Translations under genes and position numbers: made by a program
Shown: positions 44,347-53,219 of the stretch, in pieces
How the letters are laid out: each line of letters opens with the position of its first letter
Numbering within the stretch: the first letter of the stretch is position 1
NCBI GenBank assembly: GCA_016124655.1
Contig: WGNI01000014.1
Location: 1-63,462 of the forward strand
Length of the DNA: 63,462 bases
Source of the DNA: Alphaproteobacteria bacterium
GTDB lineage: Bacteria; Pseudomonadota; Alphaproteobacteria; Caulobacterales; Aquidulcibacteraceae
Direction: 5' to 3'
The notes under the pieces: generated by a model
The model's input: the letters and a program-made list of their open reading frames with translations, nothing else
What the model was told of the DNA's origin: nothing
Database searches by the model: none

Positions 44347-45714
44347 ATGGGATTTCTGCGCGCGATCACGCTGGTCATTGCCGCAAGTTTCGCCACCGCA
44401 TGCGGAGCGATGGCGCGAGAAGCAGTGATCACGGTGGATCCTGAAACGCGCCATCAGACCATGCAGGGCTGGGAGGCCACCGCCAATCTGCTCTGGGATC
44501 GCGAACTCAATCCCTTTCTGCCCGCCATCTTCGACGCGGCCGTGGATCAGGTCGGAATCAATCGCATGCGCCTGGAGGTGATCGCCGGCTCTGAATCCAC
44601 GTTGAACTTCTGGACCCCGTTCATGCAGGGGCGCCTGACCTACGAAGACATTCGCCCGCGGCGCTACGTCGTCATCAACGACAATGACAATCCCAATGAC
44701 ATAAACTGGGAAGGGTTCGATTTCGGCGGCCTCGACCACCAGATCGAGAAGATCATCATTCCGATGCGCGAGCGCTTGGCGGCCCGCGGACAGACGCTCT
44801 TCATCAACGCGACCTATGTGGCGTTCGCCGGTCAGGTCGAGGCGCGGTTCGGCAGCTATGGCGTGCATACCGATCCGGAAGAGTACGCCGAACTCGTGCT
44901 CGCCACATATTTGCACATGCAGGAAAAGTACGGCTTTACTCCCGACTCCTGGGAAATGATTCTCGAGCCGGACAATGTCGATCAGTGGCCCGACGGCGGC
45001 ATGATCGGGCGCGCCATGGTCGCCACAGCGCGGCGCCTGCGCGAAGCCGGCTATACGCCGCGCCTGATCGCGCCCTCCACGGCCGACGCGGGATTGGCCG
45101 AGCGCTATCTCAACCAGATCGCGCGCGTTCCCGGCGCAACCGACGATCTCTACGAAGCGGCGTTCCACCGCTACCACAATGGCGACGACCGGACCGTCTT
45201 CTCCTTCGCGCGGCGCGCACGCGCGCTGAACGCGCCGACCTCCATGCTGGAATGGTGGTTCGGCAACGCGACCCACGAAGTGCTGATGACCGATCTCACC
45301 ATCGGCAACGCCGCCTCTTGGCAAGGCCGGGCCTTGCTGGAGACCGTAAAGCGCCAGGGCAATGCGATCGTTCCCAATGACGAGGTCCGCTACACCGCTC
45401 AATATTATCGGTTCACGCCTATTGGGGCGGTTCGGATCGGCGCCCGCTCAAGCGCCGAGCGCGCGTTCCCCGCTGTCGCCTTCGCCAATCCCGACGGCAC
45501 GCACACGCTGGTGGTCAACGCCGCGCAGGAAGGCGACTTGAGCATCAGAGGGCTTCCGCCCGGCCAATACCGCGTGAGCTGGGCCGTCGAACAGGGCTCC
45601 GGCGCGCTCCCGGAACCGATCACGCAGCAGGGAGAAGGCGCGTTCAGCGTGCATGCGCCAGGGCGCGGCGTGGTGACAATATCGTCATACGCGCCAATCG
45701 TTCCGGCGCCGTAA
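44347..45714 (+). CDS. secreted GH30-like glycoside hydrolase (copy 1)
   Basis: 455 residues with an N-terminal signal (ITLVIAASFATACGAMA; a Cys lies at the signal end). HQTMQGWEATANLLWDRELN near residue 36 is the first barrel strand, SWEMILEPDNVDQW puts a candidate acid/base Glu at residue 207, and MLEWWFGNATH a candidate nucleophile Glu at residue 302. A beta-sandwich follows from about residue 345, ending VTISSYAP. This layout is that of GH30 and related clan GH-A enzymes. AGGGGA precedes the ATG. It would cut a polysaccharide outside the cytoplasm; the substrate is unknown. Confidence 0.78.
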   Translation: MGFLRAITLVIAASFATACGAMAREAVITVDPETRHQTMQGWEATANLLWDRELNPFLPAIFDAAVDQVGINRMRLEVIAGSESTLNFWTPFMQGRLTYEDIRPRRYVVINDNDNPNDINWEGFDFGGLDHQIEKIIIPMRERLAARGQTLFINATYVAFAGQVEARFGSYGVHTDPEEYAELVLATYLHMQEKYGFTPDSWEMILEPDNVDQWPDGGMIGRAMVATARRLREAGYTPRLIAPSTADAGLAERYLNQIARVPGATDDLYEAAFHRYHNGDDRTVFSFARRARALNAPTSMLEWWFGNATHEVLMTDLTIGNAASWQGRALLETVKRQGNAIVPNDEVRYTAQYYRFTPIGAVRIGARSSAERAFPAVAFANPDGTHTLVVNAAQEGDLSIRGLPPGQYRVSWAVEQGSGALPEPITQQGEGAFSVHAPGRGVVTISSYAPIVPAP

Positions 45715-45833
45715 GCGCTGCATCGCCCGCCGCGCGAATCTGTGCAGTCTTTAACATTGCGATGAACGATTTCCACAGCTAGGCCGGGCTCAAGCGCCAA
45801 GCGCGCGGCGGGGCCGGCCGGAGCAATGCGACG

Positions 45834-47276
45834 ATGCAGTTCCTTCGACTCCTCCTGCTCGCTTTCACCTTGGCCGCGACTGGCGCCGTTGGCGCATGCG
45901 GCGGGGGCGGCGGCGGCGATTCGGGCGGGGCCGCGTCTCCTCCCCCTCCGCCGCCTCCTCCCCCACCGCCGCCGCCCCCGCCTTCTGGCGGCACGGCCAA
46001 CATCACGCTGAACGAAGGATCCACGTTTCAGACCATGAACGGTTGGGAGACCACGCCAAATCTTGGCTGGGACCCCGTCTACAATCCGTTCATCGCCACG
46101 GCGTTCGATCGCGCCGTGAATGACGTCGGGATCAACCGCCTGCGCCTGGAAGTGTACGCGGAAGTCGAGAACACGGTGGATTCCTGGACGCTGTTCCGCA
46201 ACGGCCAGATCACCCAGGATGAATGGCGCGGCCGCCGCTACACCGTGGTGAACGACAATACCAATCCAAACGTCATCGACCTGAACGGATTCAATTTCGC
46301 GCAGATCGATTGGGAGATCGACAATTTCGTCACGCCGATGCGTCAGCGGCTGCAGGCGCGCGGCGAGCCCTTGTGGATCAGCATCTGCTACGTCGCGTTC
46401 ACCGGCCAGATCAATCCGATCTACGGCACATACCAGGTGCACCAGAACCCGCCGGAATACGCCGAAATGGTGCTGGCCACGTACCAGCACATGCAATCGC
46501 GCGGCCTGACGCCGAATTCGTGGGAAGTCATTCTGGAGCCGGACAACGTCAACGAGTGGCGCGCATCGCGCGGCACGCTGATCGGTCAGGTGATCGCCGC
46601 CTCCGCGCCGCGCCTGCAATCGGCGGGGTTCACCCCGCGCTTCATCGCGCCTTCAACCGCAAGCATGTCGGAAGCCTTGCCGTACCTGAACAATATGGCG
46701 GCCGTGACCGGCGCGATCTCGCCGCTCTTGGAAGTCTCCTATCACCGCTACCAGGGCGCCACGACGCCAAACCTTCAAGCGCTCGCCAATCGTGCGCAAC
46801 AACTGAATGTCGGCATGTCGATGCTCGAATGGTGGTTCGGCAATTCCACCTACAACGTGCTCTACGAAGACCTCACCGTCGGCCGCAATTCATCGTTCCA
46901 GGGCCGCGCCTTCTTTGACAACTTCGTCGTCGCCAACAATACGCTGCAGCTCGCGGACGATGTTCGCTACAACGCGCAATATTATCGCTCGGTGAAAATT
47001 GGCGCGGTGCGCTATGCTGCGGCCTCCACCGCATCGCAATTCACGCCGCTGGCGTTCCGCAATCCCGACGGCAGCCGCACCGTCGTGGTCCGCGCGACAT
47101 CCGGCGGCAGCGTGGTTGTGCAGGGCCTGCCTGCGGGCTCATACACCGTGTCGTGGGCCGTCGCGGGAGGCTCATCGCGGCTCGCCGCGCCCATCACGGT
47201 TTCCGCCGGCGCCAACTTGTCGACGACCATGCCCGGCGCGGGCGTGATGACCATTTCGTCCTATTCGCGCAGCTGA
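45834..47276 (+). CDS. GH30-like lipoprotein with polyproline linker (copy 2)
   Basis: 480 residues. A lipoprotein signal with VGAC (Cys near residue 22) is followed by a Gly tract, then a run of 15 prolines, then the catalytic-like region. The same landmarks as in copy 1 occur: TFQTMNGWETTPNLGWDP, NSWEVILEPDNVNEW and MSMLEWWFGNSTYNV, ending MTISSYS. The polyproline probably spaces the domain away from the membrane. The two genes are in tandem, 119 bases apart, and arose by duplication; only this copy has the long spacer. Substrate unknown. Confidence 0.8.
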   Translation: MQFLRLLLLAFTLAATGAVGACGGGGGGDSGGAASPPPPPPPPPPPPPPPSGGTANITLNEGSTFQTMNGWETTPNLGWDPVYNPFIATAFDRAVNDVGINRLRLEVYAEVENTVDSWTLFRNGQITQDEWRGRRYTVVNDNTNPNVIDLNGFNFAQIDWEIDNFVTPMRQRLQARGEPLWISICYVAFTGQINPIYGTYQVHQNPPEYAEMVLATYQHMQSRGLTPNSWEVILEPDNVNEWRASRGTLIGQVIAASAPRLQSAGFTPRFIAPSTASMSEALPYLNNMAAVTGAISPLLEVSYHRYQGATTPNLQALANRAQQLNVGMSMLEWWFGNSTYNVLYEDLTVGRNSSFQGRAFFDNFVVANNTLQLADDVRYNAQYYRSVKIGAVRYAAASTASQFTPLAFRNPDGSRTVVVRATSGGSVVVQGLPAGSYTVSWAVAGGSSRLAAPITVSAGANLSTTMPGAGVMTISSYSRS

Positions 47277-47280
47277 GCGC

Positions 47281-48096
47281 TTATTGCTGCTGCATGGCGC
47301 GGTTGCTCACTGCGCCAAGATGCGTGCCCGCATCCGCAAGCAGCGTTTCGCCTGTGATGTGACGCGACGCCGGCGACGCCAGAAACACAGTCGCCGCTGC
47401 AATGTCTTCTGCAGAGGACGCAACCTGCAGCGGCGTCGTGCGCGACACCGCCTCCCGCAGCTTCTCGACATTGGCGGTGTTGTTGCTCACCCGGTCAAAC
47501 CAGGGCGTATCGATAAAGCCGGGACAGATGGCGTTGACCCGGATCTTGGGCGCCAGCGCGCGCGCGAGCGACCGCGTCATCGTGCACAGCGCGCCTTTTG
47601 AAGCCGCGTACGGCACCGAGGTCCCAATCCCCGTGATCCCCGCGATCGACGCCGTGTTGACGACAGCGCCGGGCGCCGGTGCGCTCTCCAGAAGCGTGCG
47701 CGCCGCGCGGATCATTTGAAACGACCCCCCGACATTGACCCGATAGATGCGCAGAAAATCATCCATCGACACCGCGTCCATGTCGGCGTGGTTCGGCGCG
47801 AACGTGGTCGTGCCCGCATTGTTGAAGAGCGCATCGACACGTCCGAACGGCGCCGCGGCGTCGGCGATCTTGCGGCAATCGGCGTCCTCGCCGACATCGC
47901 CCTGACACAAGATCGCTTGCGCGCCCCGCGCCTCCACGCGGCGCGCGGTCTCCTGTGCTTCTTCAGCGCTGCGCGCATAATTGATCACCACCGCCTGCGC
48001 GCCGCGACCCGCGACTTCTTCCGCAATCGCGCGGCCAAGGCCCGTGGACGCACCCGTGACGATGACCACCTGGCCGTCAAAATCGCCCTTGCTCAT
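47281..48096 (-). CDS. SDR-family oxidoreductase
   Basis: 271 residues. VIVTGASTGLGRAIAEEVAG near residue 11, NNAGTTTF near residue 91, VNTASIAGITG near residue 145 and YAASKGALCTMTRSLA near residue 160 are the complete classical SDR set. NAICPGFIDTPWFDRVSN follows. The reaction is NAD(P)-dependent alcohol oxidation or ketone reduction. It lies 22 bases downstream of the acyl-CoA synthetase gene, so both may serve one lipid-related pathway. It converges on the GH30-like gene after 4 bases. Confidence 0.9.
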   Translation of the reverse strand: MSKGDFDGQVVIVTGASTGLGRAIAEEVAGRGAQAVVINYARSAEEAQETARRVEARGAQAILCQGDVGEDADCRKIADAAAPFGRVDALFNNAGTTTFAPNHADMDAVSMDDFLRIYRVNVGGSFQMIRAARTLLESAPAPGAVVNTASIAGITGIGTSVPYAASKGALCTMTRSLARALAPKIRVNAICPGFIDTPWFDRVSNNTANVEKLREAVSRTTPLQVASSAEDIAAATVFLASPASRHITGETLLADAGTHLGAVSNRAMQQQ

Positions 48097-48118
48097 GCTT
48101 CATCTCCTCAGGCGCCGG

Positions 48119-49663
48119 TCACTGCACGATGCGCGACGCCGTGTTGCCCCAATACGCATCCCGGATCAGGCGCTTATAGAGCTTGCCCGTGGCGTGACGC
48201 GGCAGCTCCTCCATGAAATCGATCCGCCGCGGCGTTTTCACATGCGAGAGATTGTCCCGCGCGAACGCCATCAACTCAGCCGCGAGCGCATCGTCGGCGG
48301 CGACCCCCGGCGCGGCCTGAATCACCGCCACCACCTGCTCGCCCATTTCCTCGTGCGGCGCGCCGACCACGGCCGCATCCGTGACCTTGGGGTGCGTGAT
48401 CAGAAGGTTTTCGATCTCCTGCGGGTAAATGTTCACGCCGCCGGAAATGATCATGAAGCTCTTGCGATCCGTGAGATAAAGAAAGCCCTCTTCATCGACC
48501 CAGCCCACATCGCCCAGCGTCGACCAGCCGTGCTTGTTATAGCTCTCTTTCGTCTTGGCCGGGTCGTTGTGGTAATTGATCGGCGGCCCGTTGCCGAAGA
48601 ACACAAGGCCTTCGCTGCGCGGCGGCAATTCATTGCCGTCTTCATCGCAGATATGCAGTTCGCCCATCACCGCGCGGCCGACCGAGCCCTTATGCGCCAG
48701 CCAGTCCTGCGAACCGATATAGCACATGCCGTTGCCTTCGGTGCCGGCGTAATATTCGTGGATCACGGGGCCCCACCACGCGATCATCTGCTCCTTCACC
48801 GGAACCGGGCACGGCGCCGCGGCATGAATGACCGATTGCAGCGATGAGACATCGTACTGCTTCCGCGTCTCCTCCGGCAGTTTCAGCATGCGCACGAAAT
48901 GCGTCGGCACGAATTGCGCGCAGGAAACCTTGTGACGCTGGATCAGCGCCAGCGCGTGCTCGGGATCGAACTTCTCCATCACCACAACGGTGCCGCCAAT
49001 GCGATGCATGTTCATCGAAAACCGCAGCGGCGCGGAATGATAGAGCGGCGCGGGACACAGATAGATGCCCCCACGCGGCACTTGAAAAATGTGCACCATC
49101 AGCTCGACGAGCGGATTGGGCGCATCGATCGGAAGACCCGTCAGCGCGGGCCGCACGCCTTTCGGCTTGCCGGTGGTGCCCGACGAATAGAGCATGTCGG
49201 TGCCCGCGGTCTGATCTGCGATCGGCGTATCCGGCATCGCCGCGCACGCAGCGTCGAACGAGACAAACGGCGCGCGCGCCGCATCGATCATGTAGAGACC
49301 GACCTCGCCCCCCAGCATCTTGGCCAAGCCGTCAGCAGCCTCCGCCAGCGCCGGCGACGTAATCAAGACCTTCGCCCCGCAATCTTTCACGATGTAGCGC
49401 ACTTCCTCCGCCGTGAGCTTGGAGGAGATGCAGGTGTAATAGAGCCCCGCGCGCTGCGCGCCCCAGGTGATTTCCAGGTAGCGCGGATGGTTCTCCAGAA
49501 ACAGCGCCACGCCGTCTCCAGCATTGAGCCCCAGGCTGCGAAACAGCTGCGCGATCTGATTGGAGCGCCGGTCCAGTTCGCCAAAGGTCAGCGTCTGGCC
49601 GGTCGACGCCATGATAATGGCGGGACGTTCGGGATGATCTTTGGCGATGACGGAAGGATGCAT
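48119..49663 (-). CDS. acyl-CoA synthetase (AMP-binding)
   Basis: 514 residues. The P-loop DMLYSSGTTGKPKGVRPAL near residue 157, YYAGTEGNGMCYIGS near residue 301 and the hinge FLYLTDRKSFMIISGGVNIY near residue 395 belong to the ANL superfamily; GKLYKRLIR near the C-terminus contains the catalytic Lys. It activates a carboxylate as an AMP ester and transfers it to CoA in the cytosol. The SDR gene follows in the same operon. Specificity cannot be read from sequence. Confidence 0.92.
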   Translation of the reverse strand: MHPSVIAKDHPERPAIIMASTGQTLTFGELDRRSNQIAQLFRSLGLNAGDGVALFLENHPRYLEITWGAQRAGLYYTCISSKLTAEEVRYIVKDCGAKVLITSPALAEAADGLAKMLGGEVGLYMIDAARAPFVSFDAACAAMPDTPIADQTAGTDMLYSSGTTGKPKGVRPALTGLPIDAPNPLVELMVHIFQVPRGGIYLCPAPLYHSAPLRFSMNMHRIGGTVVVMEKFDPEHALALIQRHKVSCAQFVPTHFVRMLKLPEETRKQYDVSSLQSVIHAAAPCPVPVKEQMIAWWGPVIHEYYAGTEGNGMCYIGSQDWLAHKGSVGRAVMGELHICDEDGNELPPRSEGLVFFGNGPPINYHNDPAKTKESYNKHGWSTLGDVGWVDEEGFLYLTDRKSFMIISGGVNIYPQEIENLLITHPKVTDAAVVGAPHEEMGEQVVAVIQAAPGVAADDALAAELMAFARDNLSHVKTPRRIDFMEELPRHATGKLYKRLIRDAYWGNTASRIVQ

Positions 49664-49748
49664 GGACGCTCACCGGAACGAAACGATCCCCGACGCCTAG
49701 CATGCCTCAAGCGGCGGCGGCAAAACCTGCCCCGCCGTCACGGCGCCG

Positions 49749-50102
49749 CTACACCGCGATGGCGTCTTCGACGCGCTGCAGCGTCAGCCGCGCCAGCCCC
49801 AGATTAGCCGCCTGCCGGTCCAGCCGCAGATAGATGAAGATCGCCGGATTCTTCCGCACGGTTCTGGCCAGGTGATATTGCGCCTGCAGCGAGACGATGA
49901 CGTCCTCAACGTCGTCGTCGATCTCCAGCGCATTGACCATGCGCCGCGCGCCGCGCACGAGGTCCATGCTGCCTGCGGCGCAGATTTCCAGATCGCCGCC
50001 ATTCGCGCCGATCTGACCGAGGATCAGCCCGGTCTCGCTGTCGACCACGGCCGCACCCATGAACCCGACCAGCCCCCGCAATGCGCCAAGGTCAATTCTC
50101 AC
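49749..50102 (-). CDS. roadblock/LC7-like protein
   Basis: 117 residues. The order strand-helix-strand (GFMGAAVVDSETGLILGQIG near residue 13), a helix (MDLVRGARRMVNAL), a strand pair (DVIVSLQAQYHLARTV) and a closing strand-helix (IFIYLRLDRQAANLG) fits the roadblock fold known from GTPase regulators such as MglB. Assignment is by pattern only. It follows the 146-residue gene and the ParA gene in one minus-strand operon, which hints at a cytoskeletal or polarity role. Confidence 0.55.
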   Translation of the reverse strand: MRIDLGALRGLVGFMGAAVVDSETGLILGQIGANGGDLEICAAGSMDLVRGARRMVNALEIDDDVEDVIVSLQAQYHLARTVRKNPAIFIYLRLDRQAANLGLARLTLQRVEDAIAV

Positions 50103-50150
50103 TGTGGCCCCCGCCCGCGTCGTTCTGACGCCTGCCGATTCAAATGGTCC

Positions 50151-50176
50151 GATCGCGCACGCGCGATCGCGCGATC
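50151..50176. repeat. three octamers forming an inverted repeat plus a direct repeat
   Basis: GATCGCGC, two bases, GCGCGATC, and immediately GCGCGATC again. The first two form an inverted repeat and the last two a direct repeat. The group sits between the stop of the 146-residue gene (50,175) and the roadblock-like start. Such a site in a ParA operon could be a regulatory or centromere-like sequence, or a hairpin; the sequence alone does not say which. Confidence 0.4.
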
Positions 50177-50615
50177 ACATCGGCGTCGCATCGGCCCGCA
50201 ATCGCCGGGCGCCCATGGCCTTGTGTCGTGTCAGCGCGCGATCGGTGCGCGCGGCGACGAACGCAGTAGCGCTTGTCCGCAAATCGCCGCCGCCATCGCC
50301 GCCGCCGCGCGCGATATCCGCGAGCGCGCGCCGCGCCGCATCGGCCCCGCGCGGCTCCCGATTGAAGCCCTCCAGATTGCCGAGGATGCGTACGGCTTCG
50401 TAGCCGGCCAGGTTTTCGATCAGCTCCAGCATCGCCGCCTCGCCGACGACCTCAGTCAGCGCACGCACATCCGCCGCGCAGATCGCGCCCTGGATCAGCT
50501 GCGTGCGTAAAAGCAACTGCGCCGCAAGCGCGGCGGTGGTTTCGCAGCACCCGAATTCTTCAGGCCGCGCTGCGATCCGCGTGAGCAAAGCCCATCCATC
50601 AGTGCGTGGCGGCAT
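50175..50615 (-). CDS. unknown helical protein of the ParA operon
   Basis: 146 residues from ATG 50,615, overlapping the ParA gene end by 17 bases. Helix-rich: ALLTRIAARPEEFGCCETT, LAAQLLLRTQLIQGAI and VVGEAAMLELIENLAGYEAV, then a Gly-rich DIARGGGDGGGDL and a basic tail. I do not recognise a domain. The overlap means translation is coupled with parA. It could be a partner that links the ATPase to the roadblock protein, but that is a guess. Confidence 0.6.
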   Translation of the reverse strand: MPPRTDGWALLTRIAARPEEFGCCETTAALAAQLLLRTQLIQGAICAADVRALTEVVGEAAMLELIENLAGYEAVRILGNLEGFNREPRGADAARRALADIARGGGDGGGDLRTSATAFVAARTDRALTRHKAMGARRLRADATPM

Positions 50616-51480
50616 TGGCGACCTCCACCGCTTCGCTGGCGAGGATTTGAAACAGATGCGCCGCTTCCGGCGTGAACGCCGCAGCGGCCGCGCCATTCAC
50701 CATCGCCGCGGCCTCCTCGATGGATTCCAGATCGGGAATTTCGACGCTGAACATTTTGAAGCCCGCATCGGCGGCCGCCGCCTCCGCCCGCATTTCCCGC
50801 AGCATCGCTTCATGGTGCGCGGTGCGCTTGACCATGTTGGCCAGCACCCAAGGGGTCTGCTGCATTTCATTGCCGTCTCGATTGGCCCACCAGACGGACT
50901 TGCAGAACGCTTCAAGGCCGAGATTTGAGATGAAATCCGGCACCGTCGGCACGATCACGATGTCGGAAGCGCGCAGCGCGGCTTCGGTCAGCGCCGAAAT
51001 CCCGGGCGCGCTGTCGAACACGATGGCGTCATAGCTCTGCCGCAGCTTCTCCAGCTCCGCCATGAACAACTCGCCGACGATCCGCTCCACTTCGCGCATG
51101 CTCTTGCGCTTGTCGGACAGGAAATAAATCATCTCCCGCTCGATCAGGCGCAATTCCGGACTGGACGGAATAATGCTGATCCGCTCGCCGGCGTGCTCGG
51201 TCGTGTGCACATAGTCCTTTAGTTCGCGCGCCTGATTCAGCACCACGCTGTCTTCCAGGAACGCATCGATCGTCTTTCCCGATTCAATCAGCTCCGTGAG
51301 CTTCGCGTCGCCGCAGATCCAGAACGAGGCGTTCGCCTGCGCGTCGAGATCGATCAACAGCACGCGCCGATACGCCCCGTCATTTGCGCCCCGCGCAAAC
51401 ATCCGCGCCAAGGCGACGGCCACGGTCGTCTTGCCCACGCCGCCCTTCATGTTCGCGATCGAGAAGATCTTGGCGGTCAT
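50599..51480 (-). CDS. ParA-family ATPase
   Basis: 293 residues. The deviant Walker A motif KGGVGKT starts at residue 12, the switch I region VLLIDLDAQANASFW lies near residue 37, and the Walker B-like IVFDSAPGISALTEAALRAS near residue 154. ParA/MinD ATPases dimerise with ATP and position cargo on nucleoid or membrane. No parB or plasmid replication gene is nearby, so this is an orphan chromosomal ParA rather than a partition locus. The long frame upstream of ATG 51,480 is not protein-like. Confidence 0.9.
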   Translation of the reverse strand: MTAKIFSIANMKGGVGKTTVAVALARMFARGANDGAYRRVLLIDLDAQANASFWICGDAKLTELIESGKTIDAFLEDSVVLNQARELKDYVHTTEHAGERISIIPSSPELRLIEREMIYFLSDKRKSMREVERIVGELFMAELEKLRQSYDAIVFDSAPGISALTEAALRASDIVIVPTVPDFISNLGLEAFCKSVWWANRDGNEMQQTPWVLANMVKRTAHHEAMLREMRAEAAAADAGFKMFSVEIPDLESIEEAAAMVNGAAAAAFTPEAAHLFQILASEAVEVANAATH

Positions 51481-51738
51481 CCCAGCATAACCCCTATGGC
51501 GTGGAGGCCCGTCATGGCGCTCTTTGCGCCGCCTTGCGGGCGAACCGGCTCTGGCGCGGAAGCGTCGACCGCGCGGCCGGAGTTGCACATCATATCCGCT
51601 CCCCACGGACCCCGCCAAGCGGAATGAGAAACGTGTCAATTCCGCAATTCCGGCGTCCCGGGCCGTTTCCAGCTTGCGGCTGGCGCATGAACCTGCTGAA
51701 TCCATCGCCACGCAATCGGTTGGGCGGAAGGCTTCGGC

Positions 51739-53208
51739 ATGGACGCCGCCAGCACACGCGCGCGAACATGGCGCATTGCAGTTGGCGCGACGATCGTGAT
51801 CGCGTCGGTTGCGATCATGGCTTGGATTTGGCGCAATGGGGGCGCTTTGACTCCGCTGACGCCGCCGGATGCGCAGGCGGCGATAGAGGAATGCGACCGC
51901 ATCCTGTCCGGTTCCAGCGCGATGACCGCCCGTCTCGCCCCGCGCATTGTTTCCGATTTTCTATCCGCGAACGGCTACCAAACCGCCCCCGCTGAGCGCT
52001 TGGCCGATGGCGCCCAACGCGTGACCGGCCTGCGCGAAGGCCGTCGCTGCACGGTTGTGATCAGGACCAGCGAAACCACGCAAGGCTTCCGCGATCTCGC
52101 CGCCGGCGAAGCCGACCTTGCTTTGGCGCAGCGGCCCATCCTGCCGGCGGACGTCACCCTCTTGCGGGATGCGGGCGCGGGCGATTTCGACGCCGACCGC
52201 GCGCTCGCCGAACATCTCGTCGCCTTCGACGCCCTCGCGATCGCAACCCACGCGTCCAACCCTGTCCGCACGATTACGCTCGACCAGGCGCGCGATCTTG
52301 CCCTGGGCCTGACCCCGTCCTGGCGCGCGCTCGGCGGCGTCGACGCCGCCGTCCGCCTGTTCGGCGTGCGCGACGGAACCGGGGCCGACGATTTTCCCAA
52401 CGATATGGTCACCGGCGAAACCGCCGGCTGGGATGAGCTGGAGGACAAGGCCGAGGTCATGGAAACCGAATCCGCGCTCGCGGCGGCGCTCGCGGACGCG
52501 CCGACCGGAATCGGCTTCTTCAGCTCGGCGTTTTTGCCCGGCGACGGCGTGCGCCCTTTGCACATCAGCGCCGGCGCCGCCGCGGCCTATGGACCGAACG
52601 CGGATGACGCGCGCGCACAGCGCTATCCCATCGTGCGCCGTCTCTTCGTTTATGTGCGCCCGGAAGCGATGCGCAATGATCCCTTCATCCAAGGCCTCGT
52701 GCGCTACTTTCAGTCCCCGGCCGCATTCGACGCCATCGACGGCGAAGGCTTTGTCGCGCTGCGCGACGGCGCGCCGCTGACCAACGCTGCGCGCATGGCC
52801 GAGATCGGCTGCATGTACGGCGCGCCGGAATCCGCCGTGTTGACCGAACTGTTGCGCGACGCCGTGAGAACGGACCACCACTTCCACTTCGTGCCCAACA
52901 CCAATCGCCTGGATGACGCCGCCAACGCGACATTGGCCGCCGTCGCAGCGGATTTGCAGACGCGGCAGCGCGGCGGCGAACGCATCATCCTCGTCGGTCA
53001 CGCCGACACTGAAGGATCCCAAGACGGCAATCGCGCGCTCGCGCTGCGCCGCGCAAGCGCTGTCCGCGCCGCGCTGGAATCAATCGGCGTCCAAGGCGTG
53101 CAGATCGAAAGCGCCGGCGAGATTTGTTCGGAATCCGACAATGAAACCGAGGCGGGCCGGCGGGAAAATCGCAGGGTGGACGTCTGGGCGCGGCCCCGGG
53201 CGGCGTAG
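51739..53208 (+). CDS. phosphate-binding (PstS-like) and OmpA-domain fusion protein
   Basis: 489 residues. An N-terminal membrane anchor (IAVGATIVIASVAIMAWIW) is followed by a periplasmic binding domain resembling PstS: SSAMTARLAPRIVSDFL near residue 58 and GEADLALAQRPILPADV near residue 124. The C-terminal OmpA domain has HFHFVPNTNRLDDAANATL near residue 377 and IILVGHADTEGSQDGNRAL near residue 415, which bind peptidoglycan in the family. It could sense phosphate or another ligand while held to the wall. It is followed after 11 bases by the MHYT-type gene. Confidence 0.82.
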   Translation: MDAASTRARTWRIAVGATIVIASVAIMAWIWRNGGALTPLTPPDAQAAIEECDRILSGSSAMTARLAPRIVSDFLSANGYQTAPAERLADGAQRVTGLREGRRCTVVIRTSETTQGFRDLAAGEADLALAQRPILPADVTLLRDAGAGDFDADRALAEHLVAFDALAIATHASNPVRTITLDQARDLALGLTPSWRALGGVDAAVRLFGVRDGTGADDFPNDMVTGETAGWDELEDKAEVMETESALAAALADAPTGIGFFSSAFLPGDGVRPLHISAGAAAAYGPNADDARAQRYPIVRRLFVYVRPEAMRNDPFIQGLVRYFQSPAAFDAIDGEGFVALRDGAPLTNAARMAEIGCMYGAPESAVLTELLRDAVRTDHHFHFVPNTNRLDDAANATLAAVAADLQTRQRGGERIILVGHADTEGSQDGNRALALRRASAVRAALESIGVQGVQIESAGEICSESDNETEAGRRENRRVDVWARPRAA

Positions 53209-53219
53209 GGGCGCAGAAC

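Noticed and set aside
45941..45990. CCT/CCG-rich tract as a nucleotide repeat element
   Set aside because: It encodes the polyproline linker of the GH30-like lipoprotein in frame and needs no separate repeat annotation.
50599..51480. ParA gene as evidence of a plasmid or partition locus
   Set aside because: No parB, no rep gene and no clear parS set; flanking genes are ordinary chromosomal ones.
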